Positions 16,654 to 25,932 are shown, counted from the stretch's first letter. The stretch: DNA of 64,000 nt from Bacteroidota bacterium (GCA_016868585.1 VGGR01000001.1:124001-188000), one strand, 5' to 3'. Notes: generated from the letters alone by a model not told the origin. A program made the numbers and translations.

Positions 16654-17835
16654 TCAGGAAACCAGTTTAAGTATCCCATCCTGCCATTTGAGAAAGTAAA
16701 GTTTTTTATTCTCGAAATAATCCAGCTTTTTTTCTTTTCCAAAAACGCGTTTGATCTGAAGTTCCCTGAATAATTCAAATTCGCTTGAGTCTAATTGGGT
16801 TGCAATATTGTTATTGTACTTAAGCAGGAGATTGGCGTATTTCCAAACCGCTTCAAAACCGCGTAGCACCATATCGCTTGGGCGAGCATAGAGATAAGTA
16901 GTAAAAAAACGTTGTACCTGCTGACTCACTGAATCAGTCAGTGCATTATAATAAGGAGTGCAGTAGGTGATCTCTATGCCTCTGTATTCTGGTTTTGAAA
17001 AGTCTTTACTATCGTCCCAGGTGGGCAACCCGAATAAACTGGCCTTATATCGTTGTTTGGAAAGGATAGCTAACTGCGCAGCCATTCGTTTTCCAAAGTC
17101 TTCATCTAAAGTGCCTGCTACGCAAATAGTAGGCCTGAGGGTATCCAATTTGGAGCTAAGTTGATTTAGGGAAAAACTATCTGGTAGATCCACATAGGTC
17201 CATTTGATATTTTTTATTGTTTGATTATGTTCTTCCCAATAACTGCGTATCCGATCCTCCAAGACTCCCATTTTACGAAAAACCACCACTTGTTGTTTTG
17301 GGTATTGAAATTGAAGGTGATCTGCCAGGGCAACACATTGCGTGCGGAGTGTGGAGTTGAGTAATACTAAAAATGGATTTTCAGTGATCCCTGCATCGTT
17401 TGGCAGGTTTACATTGACTACAGGGATATTTTTCTTTAACCCATAGGAAGCAATAATTCTTAGCTCAGTTGCATTACAATGGGTAATTAGCAGATCAAGC
17501 GGAGGCCCTGCTAACTCTTCAAGTTGCTGTTGTATATTTTGTTTGGCAGCACGTATATCCAATACCACCAATTGAACGGACGCTCTTTTTTTATTGAGTG
17601 AGTCCAGGGCTAGTAGCGCTCCCTCGTAAAACTCCAACCCGGGTAATAAATACTTTGGAAAAGTTTTTGGTGGAAACTTGAAATTATTATCCTGATCAAT
17701 GGCGGAGTCCAATAATAAAGGCAAGAGGAGCCCTACTCGAATTGATTTTTTTGGCACATTGATTTGTGCAGACAGAGGCTGTGCAAAAAGGATGCCGGTA
17801 AGCAACAGTGCCCAAAAAATGCGAATGACTTTCAT
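16654..17835 (-). CDS. periplasmic-binding-protein fold (type 1) protein, orphan
   Basis: 393 residues with a signal peptide (about 1-24, ending QPLSAQ). The mature chain begins KSIRVGLLLPLLLDSA and continues with LEFYEGALLALDSLNKK and DLLITHCNATEL, the pattern of type 1 periplasmic-binding folds (Peripla_BP_6/LppC-like amino-acid receptors). No transporter permease or ATPase is adjacent. It lies 15 bp downstream of guaA on the same strand, so probably co-transcribed. In Bacteroidota such stand-alone domains are often fused to LysM repeats; no LysM is seen here. Ligand unknown; a role as sensor or cell-wall accessory is possible. Confidence 0.75.
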   Translation of the reverse strand: MKVIRIFWALLLTGILFAQPLSAQINVPKKSIRVGLLLPLLLDSAIDQDNNFKFPPKTFPKYLLPGLEFYEGALLALDSLNKKRASVQLVVLDIRAAKQNIQQQLEELAGPPLDLLITHCNATELRIIASYGLKKNIPVVNVNLPNDAGITENPFLVLLNSTLRTQCVALADHLQFQYPKQQVVVFRKMGVLEDRIRSYWEEHNQTIKNIKWTYVDLPDSFSLNQLSSKLDTLRPTICVAGTLDEDFGKRMAAQLAILSKQRYKASLFGLPTWDDSKDFSKPEYRGIEITYCTPYYNALTDSVSQQVQRFFTTYLYARPSDMVLRGFEAVWKYANLLLKYNNNIATQLDSSEFELFRELQIKRVFGKEKKLDYFENKKLYFLKWQDGILKLVS

Positions 17836-17850
17836 ACAATTCCAAGCAAA

Positions 17851-19383
17851 TTATTCCCACTCGATTGTAGCGGGTGGCTTACTGCTGATATCGTAAACAA
17901 CTCTATTGATACCCTTTACGTGATTGATGATCTCATTGGAAACCTGGGCTAAAAAATCATAGGGTAAGTGAGCCCAATCTGCAGTCATTCCATCAACGCT
18001 GGTTACGGCTCTGAGTGCCACGGTATATTCGTAAGTTCGTTCGTCTCCCATTACACCCACACTTTTAACGGGAAGTAGCATTACACCGGCTTGCCAAACT
18101 GAGTCATACAATCCTTTTTCTCTTAACGCCTGTATAAATACTTGGTCAGCTGCTTGCAGCAATTGCACGCGCGAGTCTGTTACTTCCCCTATGATCCGAA
18201 TGGCTAATCCCGGACCTGGGAAAGGGTGTCTACTAATCATTGCCAGAGGAAGGCCTAATTCCAATCCGATCTTTCTTACTTCATCCTTGAATAATAATCG
18301 GAGTGGTTCTACTAGTTCAAGGTGCAAGTGGGCAGGCAGTCCTCCCACATTATGGTGAGATTTGATGGTAGCGGAGGGACCATGAACAGAAACGCTTTCA
18401 ATCACATCGGGATAAATGGTACCCTGACCCAATAATTCAATATTTTCTAATTGTGCGGCCTCTTTCTGGAATACATCAATAAATAACGAACCGATCGCTT
18501 TTCGTTTTGCTTCGGGATCTGTTTTGCCCGCTAATTTTTTGTAAAAGCGTTCGCTGGCATTAACACCTTTTACCGGTAATCCTATTTCCCGGTACATTTT
18601 CAGTACTGAATTGAATTCATCTTTCCGAAGCACCCCATTATCCACAAAGATTCCGGTTAGTTGATCACCAATGGCGCGATGAATAAGTGTTGCAGCTACG
18701 GTTGAATCTACTCCACCGCTAAGTGCCATTATTACATGCCGTTTTCCGATTTGATTGCGTAAGGCGTTCACCGTATCTGTGATAAAATGGGCAGGAGTCC
18801 AGTCCTGGGTACATCCGCAGATCTCCAGTAAGAAATTCTTTAAAAATGTTTTTCCTTGGGTAGAGTGATAAACCTCAGGATGAAATTGTACACCGTACAA
18901 TGGTTGGTTGTTATCTTGCTTTTTAAAGGCAGCTACTGGAATACTGCTTGTATCGGCCAGTAACTCATAACCTGCAGGAAGTGTTTTGATCGAATCGCTA
19001 TGGCTCATCCAGACCTGCGATTGCAAGTCCATCCCTTTAAAGATCAGGTCTTCTTTAATTCTTCTTAGTTGGGCACGTCCGTATTCACGTTGATTACTTT
19101 TGGCAACCAGGCCGCCAAAACATTTGGCTGAGAGTTGGGCTCCGTAGCAAATTCCCAAAACCGGAACTTGTGCATTAAGCGCAGCAATATCCACTGACGG
19201 AGCATTTTCATCATTAACAGAAGCCGGAGAACCTGAAAGGATGATGCCTTTTAGAGTAGGCTCAACTTGCGCAACCTGATGATAGGGTATAATCTCGCAA
19301 TAAACATTTGCTTCGCGTACAGCCCTTGCAATCAACTGTGTATACTGTGATCCAAAATCCAGGATCAGAATTTTTTCGATCAT
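17851..19383 (-). CDS. guaA: GMP synthase (glutamine-hydrolysing)
   Basis: 510 residues, full length. Converts XMP to GMP with ATP and glutamine. N-terminal class I amidotransferase domain: nucleophile Cys in LGICYGAQL and His/Glu in [10 protein letters not shown]; central ATP pyrophosphatase domain with P-loop [13 protein letters not shown]-terminal dimerisation domain with [16 protein letters not shown] and ending PPATIEWE. guaB, the preceding pathway step, is also in this window at 61.6 kb but not linked. Promoter box TACCTTCG lies 7 nt before the ATG. Confidence 0.98.
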   Translation of the reverse strand: MIEKILILDFGSQYTQLIARAVREANVYCEIIPYHQVAQVEPTLKGIILSGSPASVNDENAPSVDIAALNAQVPVLGICYGAQLSAKCFGGLVAKSNQREYGRAQLRRIKEDLIFKGMDLQSQVWMSHSDSIKTLPAGYELLADTSSIPVAAFKKQDNNQPLYGVQFHPEVYHSTQGKTFLKNFLLEICGCTQDWTPAHFITDTVNALRNQIGKRHVIMALSGGVDSTVAATLIHRAIGDQLTGIFVDNGVLRKDEFNSVLKMYREIGLPVKGVNASERFYKKLAGKTDPEAKRKAIGSLFIDVFQKEAAQLENIELLGQGTIYPDVIESVSVHGPSATIKSHHNVGGLPAHLHLELVEPLRLLFKDEVRKIGLELGLPLAMISRHPFPGPGLAIRIIGEVTDSRVQLLQAADQVFIQALREKGLYDSVWQAGVMLLPVKSVGVMGDERTYEYTVALRAVTSVDGMTADWAHLPYDFLAQVSNEIINHVKGINRVVYDISSKPPATIEWE

Positions 19384-19390
19384 TTCAGTG

Positions 19391-19398
19391 CGAAGGTA
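19391..19398 (-). promoter_or_regulatory. -7 promoter element of guaA
   Basis: TACCTTCG on the - strand (19398 to 19391), TAnnTTcG type, 7 nt before ATG 19383. It begins just after the terminator of the RRM gene, so the end of one unit abuts the promoter of the next. Confidence 0.5.
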
Positions 19399-19400
19399 AC

Positions 19401-19430
19401 AAAAAAAAGTCCGGCCATTAAGCCCGGACT
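19401..19430 (-). terminator. intrinsic terminator after the RRM gene
   Basis: On the - strand AGTCCGG (19430-19424 side) pairs with CCGGACT (19414-19408), 9-nt loop, followed by eight T. Perfect 7-bp GC-rich stem; lies 40 bp after the RRM stop codon. Confidence 0.85.
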
Positions 19431-19469
19431 ATAGGAGTAAATTGAATCGACGGATCAACCGTCAGTGAT

Positions 19470-19823
19470 TTAGAAGTCTCCGTTTTTGAAGCTGTCGCGA
19501 TTGAAGTCGCCACCGCCACGGTTGCTACGATAGCCACCGCCGCTGCGCTTCTTGAAGCCACCACCGCCACCACTGCCTTCAGGCTTAGGACGGCTTTCGT
19601 TTACAACCACATTACGACCATCCACCGCTGTTCCGTTAAGGGCAGCGATAGCAGCTTGTGCTTGATCATCGTTTGGCATTTCCACAAAACCGAAGCCTTT
19701 GCTACGGCCAGTGAATTTGTCATTAATGATTTTAGCTGTGGTTACTTCACCATGGGCTGCAAAAAGATTGAGCAGATCCTGATCTTTAAGGTTCCAGCTC
19801 AGATTTCCTACATAAATGTTCAT
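19470..19823 (-). CDS. RRM-type RNA-binding protein with Gly/Arg-rich tail
   Basis: 117 residues: a single RNA recognition motif (about 1-80) and a glycine-rich tail with Arg/Phe repeats (about 85-117). RNP2 is IYVGNLSW (residues 3-10) and RNP1 is RSKGFGFVEM (about 40-49). Resembles small cyanobacterial/Bacteroidota Rbp proteins, which bind single-stranded RNA and are often cold-induced. Monocistronic: a terminator follows and about 250 bp of non-coding sequence precedes it. A possible -7 box TACCTTTC on the - strand (19942-19935) would give a leader of about 110 nt, consistent with post-transcriptional control (tentative). Confidence 0.92.
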   Translation of the reverse strand: MNIYVGNLSWNLKDQDLLNLFAAHGEVTTAKIINDKFTGRSKGFGFVEMPNDDQAQAAIAALNGTAVDGRNVVVNESRPKPEGSGGGGGFKKRSGGGYRSNRGGGDFNRDSFKNGDF

Positions 19824-20030
19824 CTTGTTAGGTTTTAAGAAATAAACAGTGTCAACAGTAAACAGTACCTAAAGAACATTCTACGTATTCGAATCGTTCT
19901 GGACATGTGAAACTGAAAGAGCACTAATAACCAGGAAAGGTAACGATTTTTCAGTTTGCTAGGGTCACTTTGTATAGGTTGTCCAACAAAATTCTTGCAA
20001 CGTATTGACTGGCATAGAATTAGGGAAATA

Positions 20031-20055
20031 AAAAAAGTCCTCCGAAGAGGACTTT
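20031..20055 (-). terminator. intrinsic terminator of the rpsF-rpsR-rplI operon
   Basis: AAAGTCCTC / GAGGACTTT, perfect 9-bp stem with a 4-nt loop (on the - strand TTCG, an extra-stable tetraloop), followed by T-rich sequence; 23 bp after the rplI stop. The rest of 19824-20030 shows no gene, only the RRM gene's upstream region. Confidence 0.9.
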
Positions 20056-20077
20056 GCAGTTGGGTTTGGATAATTAT

Positions 20078-20524
20078 TTATTCAGCTACTACATCAAAGC
20101 TTACTTCTGCTGACTTACCGTTGCCAAAGTCGATAACGGCTTTGTAACTTCCCAGCTCCTTTACTTCCTCGACAATAGAGATTTTTTTACGGTCAATCTC
20201 ATATCCTTTTTGCTCACGAATGGCTCTGCCGATTTGCAGACTGGTTATCCTTCCGAAGATCTTTCCGCTAGTGCCTGATTTAGCTCCTAAGCGAAGAGGT
20301 CCTTCATTGAATTTAGCAATTACACTATTGATTTGCGCCAACAGGAGAGCTTCTTTCTTTTGATATTGCTTTAAACGCTCTTCCAATTGCTTTTGATTGC
20401 TGGGACTGTTCTCTACTGCCAGCTTGCGAGGGATCAAAAAGTTACGGGCATATCCATTTTTTACTTTTACTACCTCGTTAGCAGCACCCAGATTATCTAC
20501 ATCCTTGATTAAAATGACTTCCAT
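20078..20524 (-). CDS. rplI: 50S ribosomal protein L9
   Basis: 148 residues from ATG 20524. N-terminal domain MEVILIKDVDNLGAANEVVKVKNGYARNFLIP is the L9 signature (given here as separate parts: EVILIKDVDNLG, VVKVKNGYARNFLIP), followed by the long connecting helix (Lys/Gln/Leu-rich, about 45-75) and the C-terminal RNA-binding domain. A six-residue upstream extension (MNKRKK) is possible but not family-like. Last gene of the rpsF-rpsR-rplI operon, 69 bp after rpsR, ended by a strong terminator. Confidence 0.97.
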   Translation of the reverse strand: MEVILIKDVDNLGAANEVVKVKNGYARNFLIPRKLAVENSPSNQKQLEERLKQYQKKEALLLAQINSVIAKFNEGPLRLGAKSGTSGKIFGRITSLQIGRAIREQKGYEIDRKKISIVEEVKELGSYKAVIDFGNGKSAEVSFDVVAE

Positions 20525-20593
20525 TTTTTTTCTTTTGTTCACCAGCCCAGTGCTTTTGCACTGTCTTCCTTGTTATAAGGAGTTAGGGTGAGG

Positions 20594-20857
20594 TTATTGT
20601 AAAAGATCAGTTACATAAGGCAACAGCGCCATTTGACGTGCTTTTTTCACGGCATCGGAAACTTTACGCTGAAATTTCAAGCTGTTTCCTGTAAGGCGAC
20701 GTGGTAAAAGTTTGCCTTGTTCATTGAGGAACTTTTTAAGAAACGCTACATCCTTGTAGTCAATATAACGGATGCCATATTTTTTGAATCGGCAGAACTT
20801 CTTGACGCGCTTATCGGTTTTGATGGCCGTCAGGTATTTGATTTCATTCTTTGCCAT
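20594..20857 (-). CDS. rpsR: 30S ribosomal protein S18
   Basis: 87 residues, usual length. Core seen as [23 protein letters not shown] and ILPRRLTG-like [32 protein letters not shown] in parts ([11 protein letters not shown] is the S18 C-terminal signature). A single Cys (CRFK) remains, typical of zinc-free S18. S18 binds S6 on the small-subunit platform. Starts 4 bp after the rpsF stop. Confidence 0.97.
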   Translation of the reverse strand: MAKNEIKYLTAIKTDKRVKKFCRFKKYGIRYIDYKDVAFLKKFLNEQGKLLPRRLTGNSLKFQRKVSDAVKKARQMALLPYVTDLLQ

Positions 20858-20861
20858 ACCA

Positions 20862-21218
20862 TTAGGCCTCCATTGCTTTTTGTTGACTAGATTTTACACC
20901 ACTTCTCTTACGGGCATTGTACTTGACGGCGTATTTGTCAAGTTTTGTGCACAAGTGACGGAGTACTGTTTCGTCACGCAACAACTGAATTTTCAATTTT
21001 TCAACGAAGTCAGCAGCGGCACTGTACTCAAGGACCCAATAAAGACCAGTGGTCTTTTTTTGAATCGGGTAGGCCAGAGATTTAAGGCCCCAGGCGTTCT
21101 CTGCAACAACGATGCCACCAGCATCGGTGGTCATATTAGCAATCTTTTTTTGCTGGGATTTGAACTCGTCGTCACTCAGAACAGGGGTGAAGATCACCAT
21201 CAGTTCATAGTTGTTCAT
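20862..21218 (-). CDS. rpsF: 30S ribosomal protein S6
   Basis: 118 residues from ATG 21218: [18 protein letters not shown], then [18 protein letters not shown] and [18 protein letters not shown], the S6 ferredoxin-like fold and its conserved GxxxLAYPI motif. A longer open frame to 21293 reads through the structured leader and is rejected as start. First gene of the operon; S6 and S18 form a heterodimer that, in other phyla, binds its own mRNA leader. Confidence 0.97.
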   Translation of the reverse strand: MNNYELMVIFTPVLSDDEFKSQQKKIANMTTDAGGIVVAENAWGLKSLAYPIQKKTTGLYWVLEYSAAADFVEKLKIQLLRDETVLRHLCTKLDKYAVKYNARKRSGVKSSQQKAMEA

Positions 21219-21327
21219 GTACCAATTTTTGTTTTCGGCATAATGCCGAAAAAGGTTAATAATTCGGTTTATCCCATTGGACAATTTCACCAAAGTGAAA
21301 AAGAATCTGCGAATCCAGATTTGGGGG
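21219..21327 (-). promoter_or_regulatory. structured 5' leader of rpsF (candidate S6:S18-responsive leader)
   Basis: About 109 nt between the predicted start and the rpsF ATG contain three hairpins: AATCTG/CAGATT (21304-21321, 6-nt loop), TTTCAC/GTGAAA (21285-21300, 4-nt loop) and TTTTCGGCA/TGCCGAAAA (21232-21252, 9-bp stem, 3-nt loop) ending 13 nt before the ATG. The last one contains CCG; S6:S18-binding rpsF leaders of other bacteria carry a conserved CCG beside a hairpin. Assignment is inference. Confidence 0.55.
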
Positions 21328-21330
21328 CGG

Positions 21331-21362
21331 CAAAAATACGGGAAATCTAATTATTACGCAAG
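21331..21362 (-). promoter_or_regulatory. promoter of the rpsF-rpsR-rplI operon
   Basis: On the - strand CTTG (21362-21359), 20-nt spacer, TATTTTTG (21338-21331), an exact TAnnTTTG. Start predicted near 21327. Confidence 0.7.
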
Positions 21363-21392
21363 CCGATACTCTTGGAAAGGGGCAATAAAGAA

Positions 21393-22436
21393 TTATTTAC
21401 CTAACTGTTTGATTATCAATAAGTAAGTTGGAAAGTGATCGCTGTAGCCACCCCGGTAGCTATTTCCATCCCAGGTTCGCATGGGATAACCTTTATAGGG
21501 TCCTTTGTTTTCGACCAGGAATTCTTCATTAAATATCTGGGGCTGATATAAAAAGAAACCGTTTTGTTCTTTGTCTAGCCAGGACTTTGAAACAATTATT
21601 TGATCAAAAAGTCCCCAGGCATCCTGGTAAGCCAAAGTGCCAAAACCCTTTTTGTAGAGGTCCAACCAGGGATTGAATAAGGTACCTTGTTGATGTAGCT
21701 GGTCTTTATCCACTGCTCTCAGCACTTTTTCTACACTTTTATTGATTGGGTCATCGTTGAGGTCTCCCATGACAATAATCTTTGCCTCTGGCTCCTTTAA
21801 CAGAATGCTGTCAATGTGTTTTCGGCATACAGTGGCAGCTGCAATTCTTCCTGGTTCACTTCTTTTTTCACCTCCACTTCTGCTTGGCCAATGGTTCACA
21901 TACACGTGAATGGTTTCAGCAATCAATTTTCCTTTGACCCATAGTATGTCTCGGGTGTAATAAGCATCTTTTGAGCCTGCGGGTAGGGAAACAAATAACT
22001 TGTCGCTGGAAAGCACAGAAAAATAACTTGGGTTGTAAAGTAACCCCACATCCACCCCACGGGCGTCCTTGGAGTCGTAGTGAACGTACTGATAGTTTCT
22101 TTTTTGAATCAGCGGCTCTTTAACAAGGTCATTGAGGACTGTGTCGTTCTCAATTTCAGCTATACCCAGGAGGGCAGGACCATCGGGAGTATGTGCAGTA
22201 CCAATTTGTGCAATTACAGCGGCTAATTTAGTGAGTTTATCTCTGTAAATGGCGGTATTATAATTTCTGATTCCTGAAGGCAGAAATTCCTCATCATTGA
22301 TTGACGTGTTATCTGTGGTGTCAAATAAATTCTCCAAATTATAAAACCCTATAATCGCTGACTTGTATTGTTTTTTTTGGGCGTTTAAGGACAAGCAGGT
22401 AATGGAAATTGCCAGCACAAGCAGGTGTTTTTGCAT
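21393..22436 (-). CDS. secreted endonuclease/exonuclease/phosphatase (DNase I-like) family protein
   Basis: 347 residues with an N-terminal signal peptide (about 1-19, ending LSLNA). DNase I-like fold with the expected active-site set: Asn33/Glu35 in FYNLENLF, Glu in LLGIAEIEN, His in NHWPSRSGG, Asp/Asn in VMGDLNDDP, and the terminal Asp-His in YSDHFPTY. The family hydrolyses phosphodiester or phosphomonoester bonds (DNA, RNA, inositol phosphates, sphingomyelin); the N-terminal FYNLENLFD and NHWPSR patterns are those of the Bacteroidota group related to the catalytic domain of extracellular nucleases. Divergent from the TonB receptor operon (135 bp apart), which also encodes DUF5689 and lamin-tail proteins. 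Exported to periplasm or surface; substrate not proven. Confidence 0.88.
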   Translation of the reverse strand: MQKHLLVLAISITCLSLNAQKKQYKSAIIGFYNLENLFDTTDNTSINDEEFLPSGIRNYNTAIYRDKLTKLAAVIAQIGTAHTPDGPALLGIAEIENDTVLNDLVKEPLIQKRNYQYVHYDSKDARGVDVGLLYNPSYFSVLSSDKLFVSLPAGSKDAYYTRDILWVKGKLIAETIHVYVNHWPSRSGGEKRSEPGRIAAATVCRKHIDSILLKEPEAKIIVMGDLNDDPINKSVEKVLRAVDKDQLHQQGTLFNPWLDLYKKGFGTLAYQDAWGLFDQIIVSKSWLDKEQNGFFLYQPQIFNEEFLVENKGPYKGYPMRTWDGNSYRGGYSDHFPTYLLIIKQLGK

Positions 22437-22541
22437 GGGAAGATCTAAGAGGCCATAAAACTAAACATTATTGGTACTGCTCTGTAAAAATTTATCTTTA
22501 AAATGTGTTTAATTTTTAATGTTCTTTATATGTTCAGGCAA

Positions 22542-22549
22542 TAACTTCG
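22542..22549 (+). promoter_or_regulatory. -7 promoter element of the TonB receptor operon
   Basis: TAACTTCG (TAnnTTcG) 22 nt before ATG 22572. No clear TTTG at the expected upstream distance. The other side of this 135-bp divergent region has TAGTTTTA on the - strand (22463-22456) 19 nt before the nuclease ATG, a weaker candidate. Confidence 0.4.
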
Positions 22550-22571
22550 TTCCACCATTAAACTACATTGC

Positions 22572-25163
22572 ATGCGTATTGTGGTCTTATTCTTATTCCT
22601 GCTCTGTTTTCAACTTACTTCAATTGCACAACCTGACTCCACGGCTAGTAAAGACACCGCGATCCTGGATGAGGTAAAAGATGCTTTGTTGGATAATATT
22701 CCAACCATTACTTTGGATGAGGGAGATATAGGCAATGCAGGCGGGCAAAATGTTTCTTCGTTGCTTACTGCAGGGCGAGACCCATTTTTCTCAGCGGCCT
22801 CATTCAATTTCAGTGCGGTTCGTTTCAGGATACGCGGGTATGAAAATGATCATTTCAGTACTTTTTTGAATGGGATCCCCATGGATAATTTGGATAATGG
22901 GTTTACTCCTTTTGGTTTGTGGGGCGGTTTGAATGATGTGATGCGTAACCGGGATATCTCCTGGGGTTTACGCACCAATACTTTCACGTTCGGCGATATT
23001 GGGGGTAACACAAATATTGATGCGCGCGCCAGCAAACAGCGTGCACAAACACAATTTAGTTACGCGGCCTCTAATCGCAATTACAATAACCGTATTATGC
23101 TCACGCACGCAACGGGCCTAAGTAAAAAGGGTTGGGCTTTTGCGCTAAGTGGAAGCCGCAGATGGGCTGAGGAAGGGTATGTGCCGGGCACTTATTATGA
23201 TGGCTGGGCTTTTTTTGCAGGCATCGATAAAAAAATTAATCGACGCCACCTGCTTTCGTTCACTGTGTTTGATGCACCTACTGAAAATGGCAGACAAGGT
23301 GCTTCTGTGCAAGAAATGATAGACCTGGCAGGAACTTCTTACTATAACCCCAATTGGGGATATCAAAATGGCAAAAAGCGCAATGTAAGCATAGGAAGAA
23401 CACATCAACCTGTAGCCATTTTTAACCACGAGTTTACGATCAGGAATAATACCAGCCTGACCACGGCATTGAGCATTTCAACGGGCAATCGTTCAGTTAC
23501 AGGATTTGATTGGTACAATGCGGCAGATCCAAGACCGGATTATTATCGCTATTTACCCAGTTATACCGGCATATGGTCCAGCTCTCCTGATAAAGCGCAG
23601 GCAGATCGACTTGCTGCACTTATGCGGTCACACATTAATCTTCGCCAAATTAACTGGTCACGTCTTTATAATGTGAATGGCGCTAGCTATACCACTATTA
23701 AAGATGCAAATGGTATCATAGGCAATGATATTAGCGGGAATCGTTCCCGGTATATTATCGAGAACCGCATTATCACTACCACACGATTCAATTTCAATAG
23801 TGTATTAAATTCTCGCGTTGGTGATCACTTAGATTTGACCGTTGGCGTTTCTTATCAGACACAGCAAAATCATTATTTCAAAAAAGTTGAGGATCTGTTG
23901 GGAGGAGATTTTTATGTAAATGTGAACCAATTTGCTGAACGTGATTTTGGCGTGGGCAACGGAGTGAATCAATTTGATGTAGATAGACCCAATAGAATTT
24001 TAAAAGCAGGAGATCGTTTTGGGTATGACTATAATTTGAATATTTCACGTGCAGCTTCTTGGGCGCAGGGGGTATTTAAATTTAACAAGCTCGATTTTTT
24101 CCTGGCCGGCAATCTGTATGCCACTTCTTTCTATCGTCAGGGGAATGTTCGTAATGGGATTTTTCCCAATGAGTCTCTTGGAAAAGGTACCACTAATAAT
24201 TTCTTAGACTATGCAGGAAAAGCGGGTGTAACCTACAAAATCAATGGACGTAATTATGTAACGGTAAACGGCGCCTATTTAACTCGCGCTCCATATTTCG
24301 AGAATGTATACATTTCCCCGCGCACGCGCAACGCGCAACAAACTGACTTGCAAAGTGAGAAGATTCTGTCAGGAGAAGTTGCCTATATGCTTAATGCTCC
24401 CAAGATAAAGGCAAGGATCGGAGGCTACTATACACAATTTAAAAAAGGAATGGACATCATGGTTTTCTATCATGACTTCTATCAGAATTTTGTCAACTAT
24501 GCAATTCGTGGAATAGACCGTTTGCATTTTGGTGGCGAATTTGGAGTAGAAGTAAAGCTGTCTCCTACCTTAACGCTCAATGCCGCTGCCGCCGTTGGGC
24601 GTTATTACTTTGATAGCCGTCAACAAGCCGTAATAACCGTTGATAATAATGCGGCAATACTCGGCAGAGATATCATTTACATGGAAAACTTCAAGGTTCC
24701 TTCCACTCCCATGGATGCCCATAGCGTTTCCTTGAATTACCGGTCTCCCAAATTTTGGTTCGTTAGTTTAATGGGTAGTTATTTCGATCAATCCTATTTG
24801 AGCATGAATCCGCTCAGGCGTACATGGGATGCGCTTCAATATTTAACACCTGGTTCCGCTGACTATAAAGCTGTTTTTGATCAAACAAAATTTGATGCGC
24901 AGTACACTATAGATTTTTTTGGTGGATACTCTTGGAAATTACCCAAAACCTATGAAGTAAACAGCAAATCTACTTTCCTGGTATTGAATGTGGGAATTAA
25001 TAATCTGTTGAATAATAAAAAAATTATTACTGGCGGATTTGAACAACTTCGCTTTGATCAACAATTGATTGCGGCTGACCCTGTTGAAGTTGGCAAGTTT
25101 CCTCCTCGTTTGTTTTATGCGTACGGATTAAACTTTTTTGCTAGTGCTACTCTTCGTTTTTAA
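22572..25163 (+). CDS. TonB-dependent outer membrane receptor
   Basis: 863 residues. Signal peptide about 1-19 (ending TSIA), short linker, plug domain (about 45-190: FRIRGYENDHFSTFLNGIPMDNLDNG), then a 22-strand-type beta-barrel ending in the aromatic-terminal strand FFASATLRF. It lacks the N-terminal CarboxypepD_reg domain of SusC-type receptors and there is no SusD partner, so it is not a glycan-utilisation SusCD pair. Imports a ligand using TonB energy; the ligand is unknown. First gene of a four-gene operon: 3, 10 and 13 bp separate it and the following genes, which encode surface lipoproteins and a T9SS cargo. The divergent DNase I-like enzyme is probably part of the same system (inference). 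Confidence 0.92.
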   Translation: MRIVVLFLFLLCFQLTSIAQPDSTASKDTAILDEVKDALLDNIPTITLDEGDIGNAGGQNVSSLLTAGRDPFFSAASFNFSAVRFRIRGYENDHFSTFLNGIPMDNLDNGFTPFGLWGGLNDVMRNRDISWGLRTNTFTFGDIGGNTNIDARASKQRAQTQFSYAASNRNYNNRIMLTHATGLSKKGWAFALSGSRRWAEEGYVPGTYYDGWAFFAGIDKKINRRHLLSFTVFDAPTENGRQGASVQEMIDLAGTSYYNPNWGYQNGKKRNVSIGRTHQPVAIFNHEFTIRNNTSLTTALSISTGNRSVTGFDWYNAADPRPDYYRYLPSYTGIWSSSPDKAQADRLAALMRSHINLRQINWSRLYNVNGASYTTIKDANGIIGNDISGNRSRYIIENRIITTTRFNFNSVLNSRVGDHLDLTVGVSYQTQQNHYFKKVEDLLGGDFYVNVNQFAERDFGVGNGVNQFDVDRPNRILKAGDRFGYDYNLNISRAASWAQGVFKFNKLDFFLAGNLYATSFYRQGNVRNGIFPNESLGKGTTNNFLDYAGKAGVTYKINGRNYVTVNGAYLTRAPYFENVYISPRTRNAQQTDLQSEKILSGEVAYMLNAPKIKARIGGYYTQFKKGMDIMVFYHDFYQNFVNYAIRGIDRLHFGGEFGVEVKLSPTLTLNAAAAVGRYYFDSRQQAVITVDNNAAILGRDIIYMENFKVPSTPMDAHSVSLNYRSPKFWFVSLMGSYFDQSYLSMNPLRRTWDALQYLTPGSADYKAVFDQTKFDAQYTIDFFGGYSWKLPKTYEVNSKSTFLVLNVGINNLLNNKKIITGGFEQLRFDQQLIAADPVEVGKFPPRLFYAYGLNFFASATLRF

Positions 25164-25166
25164 TAC

Positions 25167-25922
25167 ATGAATCAACGATTAACTATGTCAGTGCCAATAA
25201 AAAAATCATTGCTTCCCCTCTGGCTCCTTTGGTTTGCTACTACAGTAGTTTCCTGCGATAAACAACCCATTGGTCCAGCGGGTCCTGACCCCATTGTTCC
25301 CAGTCCGGCCAGCGAATTGATGAAAATTGCTGATTTCCGTGCCCTGTATTCCGGCACCGGAACAGTGCTAGTACCTACGGGAACTAAAAAGATCAGGGGA
25401 GTGGTTATATCCAATAGTGCAAACGAAGCAGTTGGGAACTTTAGATTGCAGGATGAAAATGGGGGTGGAATTTACCTTTACACGGTTGTGGGTTCACCCG
25501 TATATCCTATTGGGTCGGTGCTGGAAATTGATGCGGCAGGCGTTGGACAGTTACTACTTTACAATGGTGATCTGGAATTAAAGAGTGTACCCATGGACAA
25601 AATTGTTATAGTACCACTCACACTTTCTATTACTCCTCGCCTAACAACCTGCGCTGAAATAATTGCTAACCGAAATACTTGGGCCTCTACATTGGTCAAG
25701 ATTAACAACTTAACCAATATTACACAGTCTTCCACCAACAGCACCGGGGCTACGTATACCATAACTGATGCTACAGGGAGTTTAACCCTTTTTGTAAGGA
25801 CTGCAGCCGCTATTACTGTTAACACGGCTGGTCGCTCGATCACCGGATATGTTTCTATCTATAAAACAACAACGCAGGATGCTACACAAATTGGCATTCG
25901 AAGTGCAGCTGATATACAATAA
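25167..25922 (+). CDS. DUF5689-domain lipoprotein (single domain)
   Basis: 251 residues. Lipoprotein signal with lipobox VVSC (Cys30). One DUF5689 module (about 50-250): IADFRALYSG, then RGVVISN, FRLQDENGGGIYLY, PIGSVLEIDAAG and LLYNGDLEL. The order G-V-V / Q-D-x-x-G-G-I / G-x-x-L / Y-N-G strongly recalls the OB-fold domains of secreted nucleases such as YhcR, in which the OB fold binds nucleic acid; that relation is my inference from pattern. A likely surface or periplasmic binding partner of the receptor three bases upstream. Confidence 0.8.
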   Translation: MNQRLTMSVPIKKSLLPLWLLWFATTVVSCDKQPIGPAGPDPIVPSPASELMKIADFRALYSGTGTVLVPTGTKKIRGVVISNSANEAVGNFRLQDENGGGIYLYTVVGSPVYPIGSVLEIDAAGVGQLLLYNGDLELKSVPMDKIVIVPLTLSITPRLTTCAEIIANRNTWASTLVKINNLTNITQSSTNSTGATYTITDATGSLTLFVRTAAAITVNTAGRSITGYVSIYKTTTQDATQIGIRSAADIQ

Positions 25923-25932
25923 ATACTTGCCC

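Noticed and set aside
19840-19870. Short repeated AAACAGT motif upstream of the RRM gene
   Set aside because: Only two exact copies of seven bases in an AT-rich leader; too short to support a site.
20772-21350. Long open frame (about 192 codons) on the + strand
   Set aside because: It is antisense to rpsR, rpsF and the rpsF leader, whose identity is certain; no family-like sequence, so a shadow frame.
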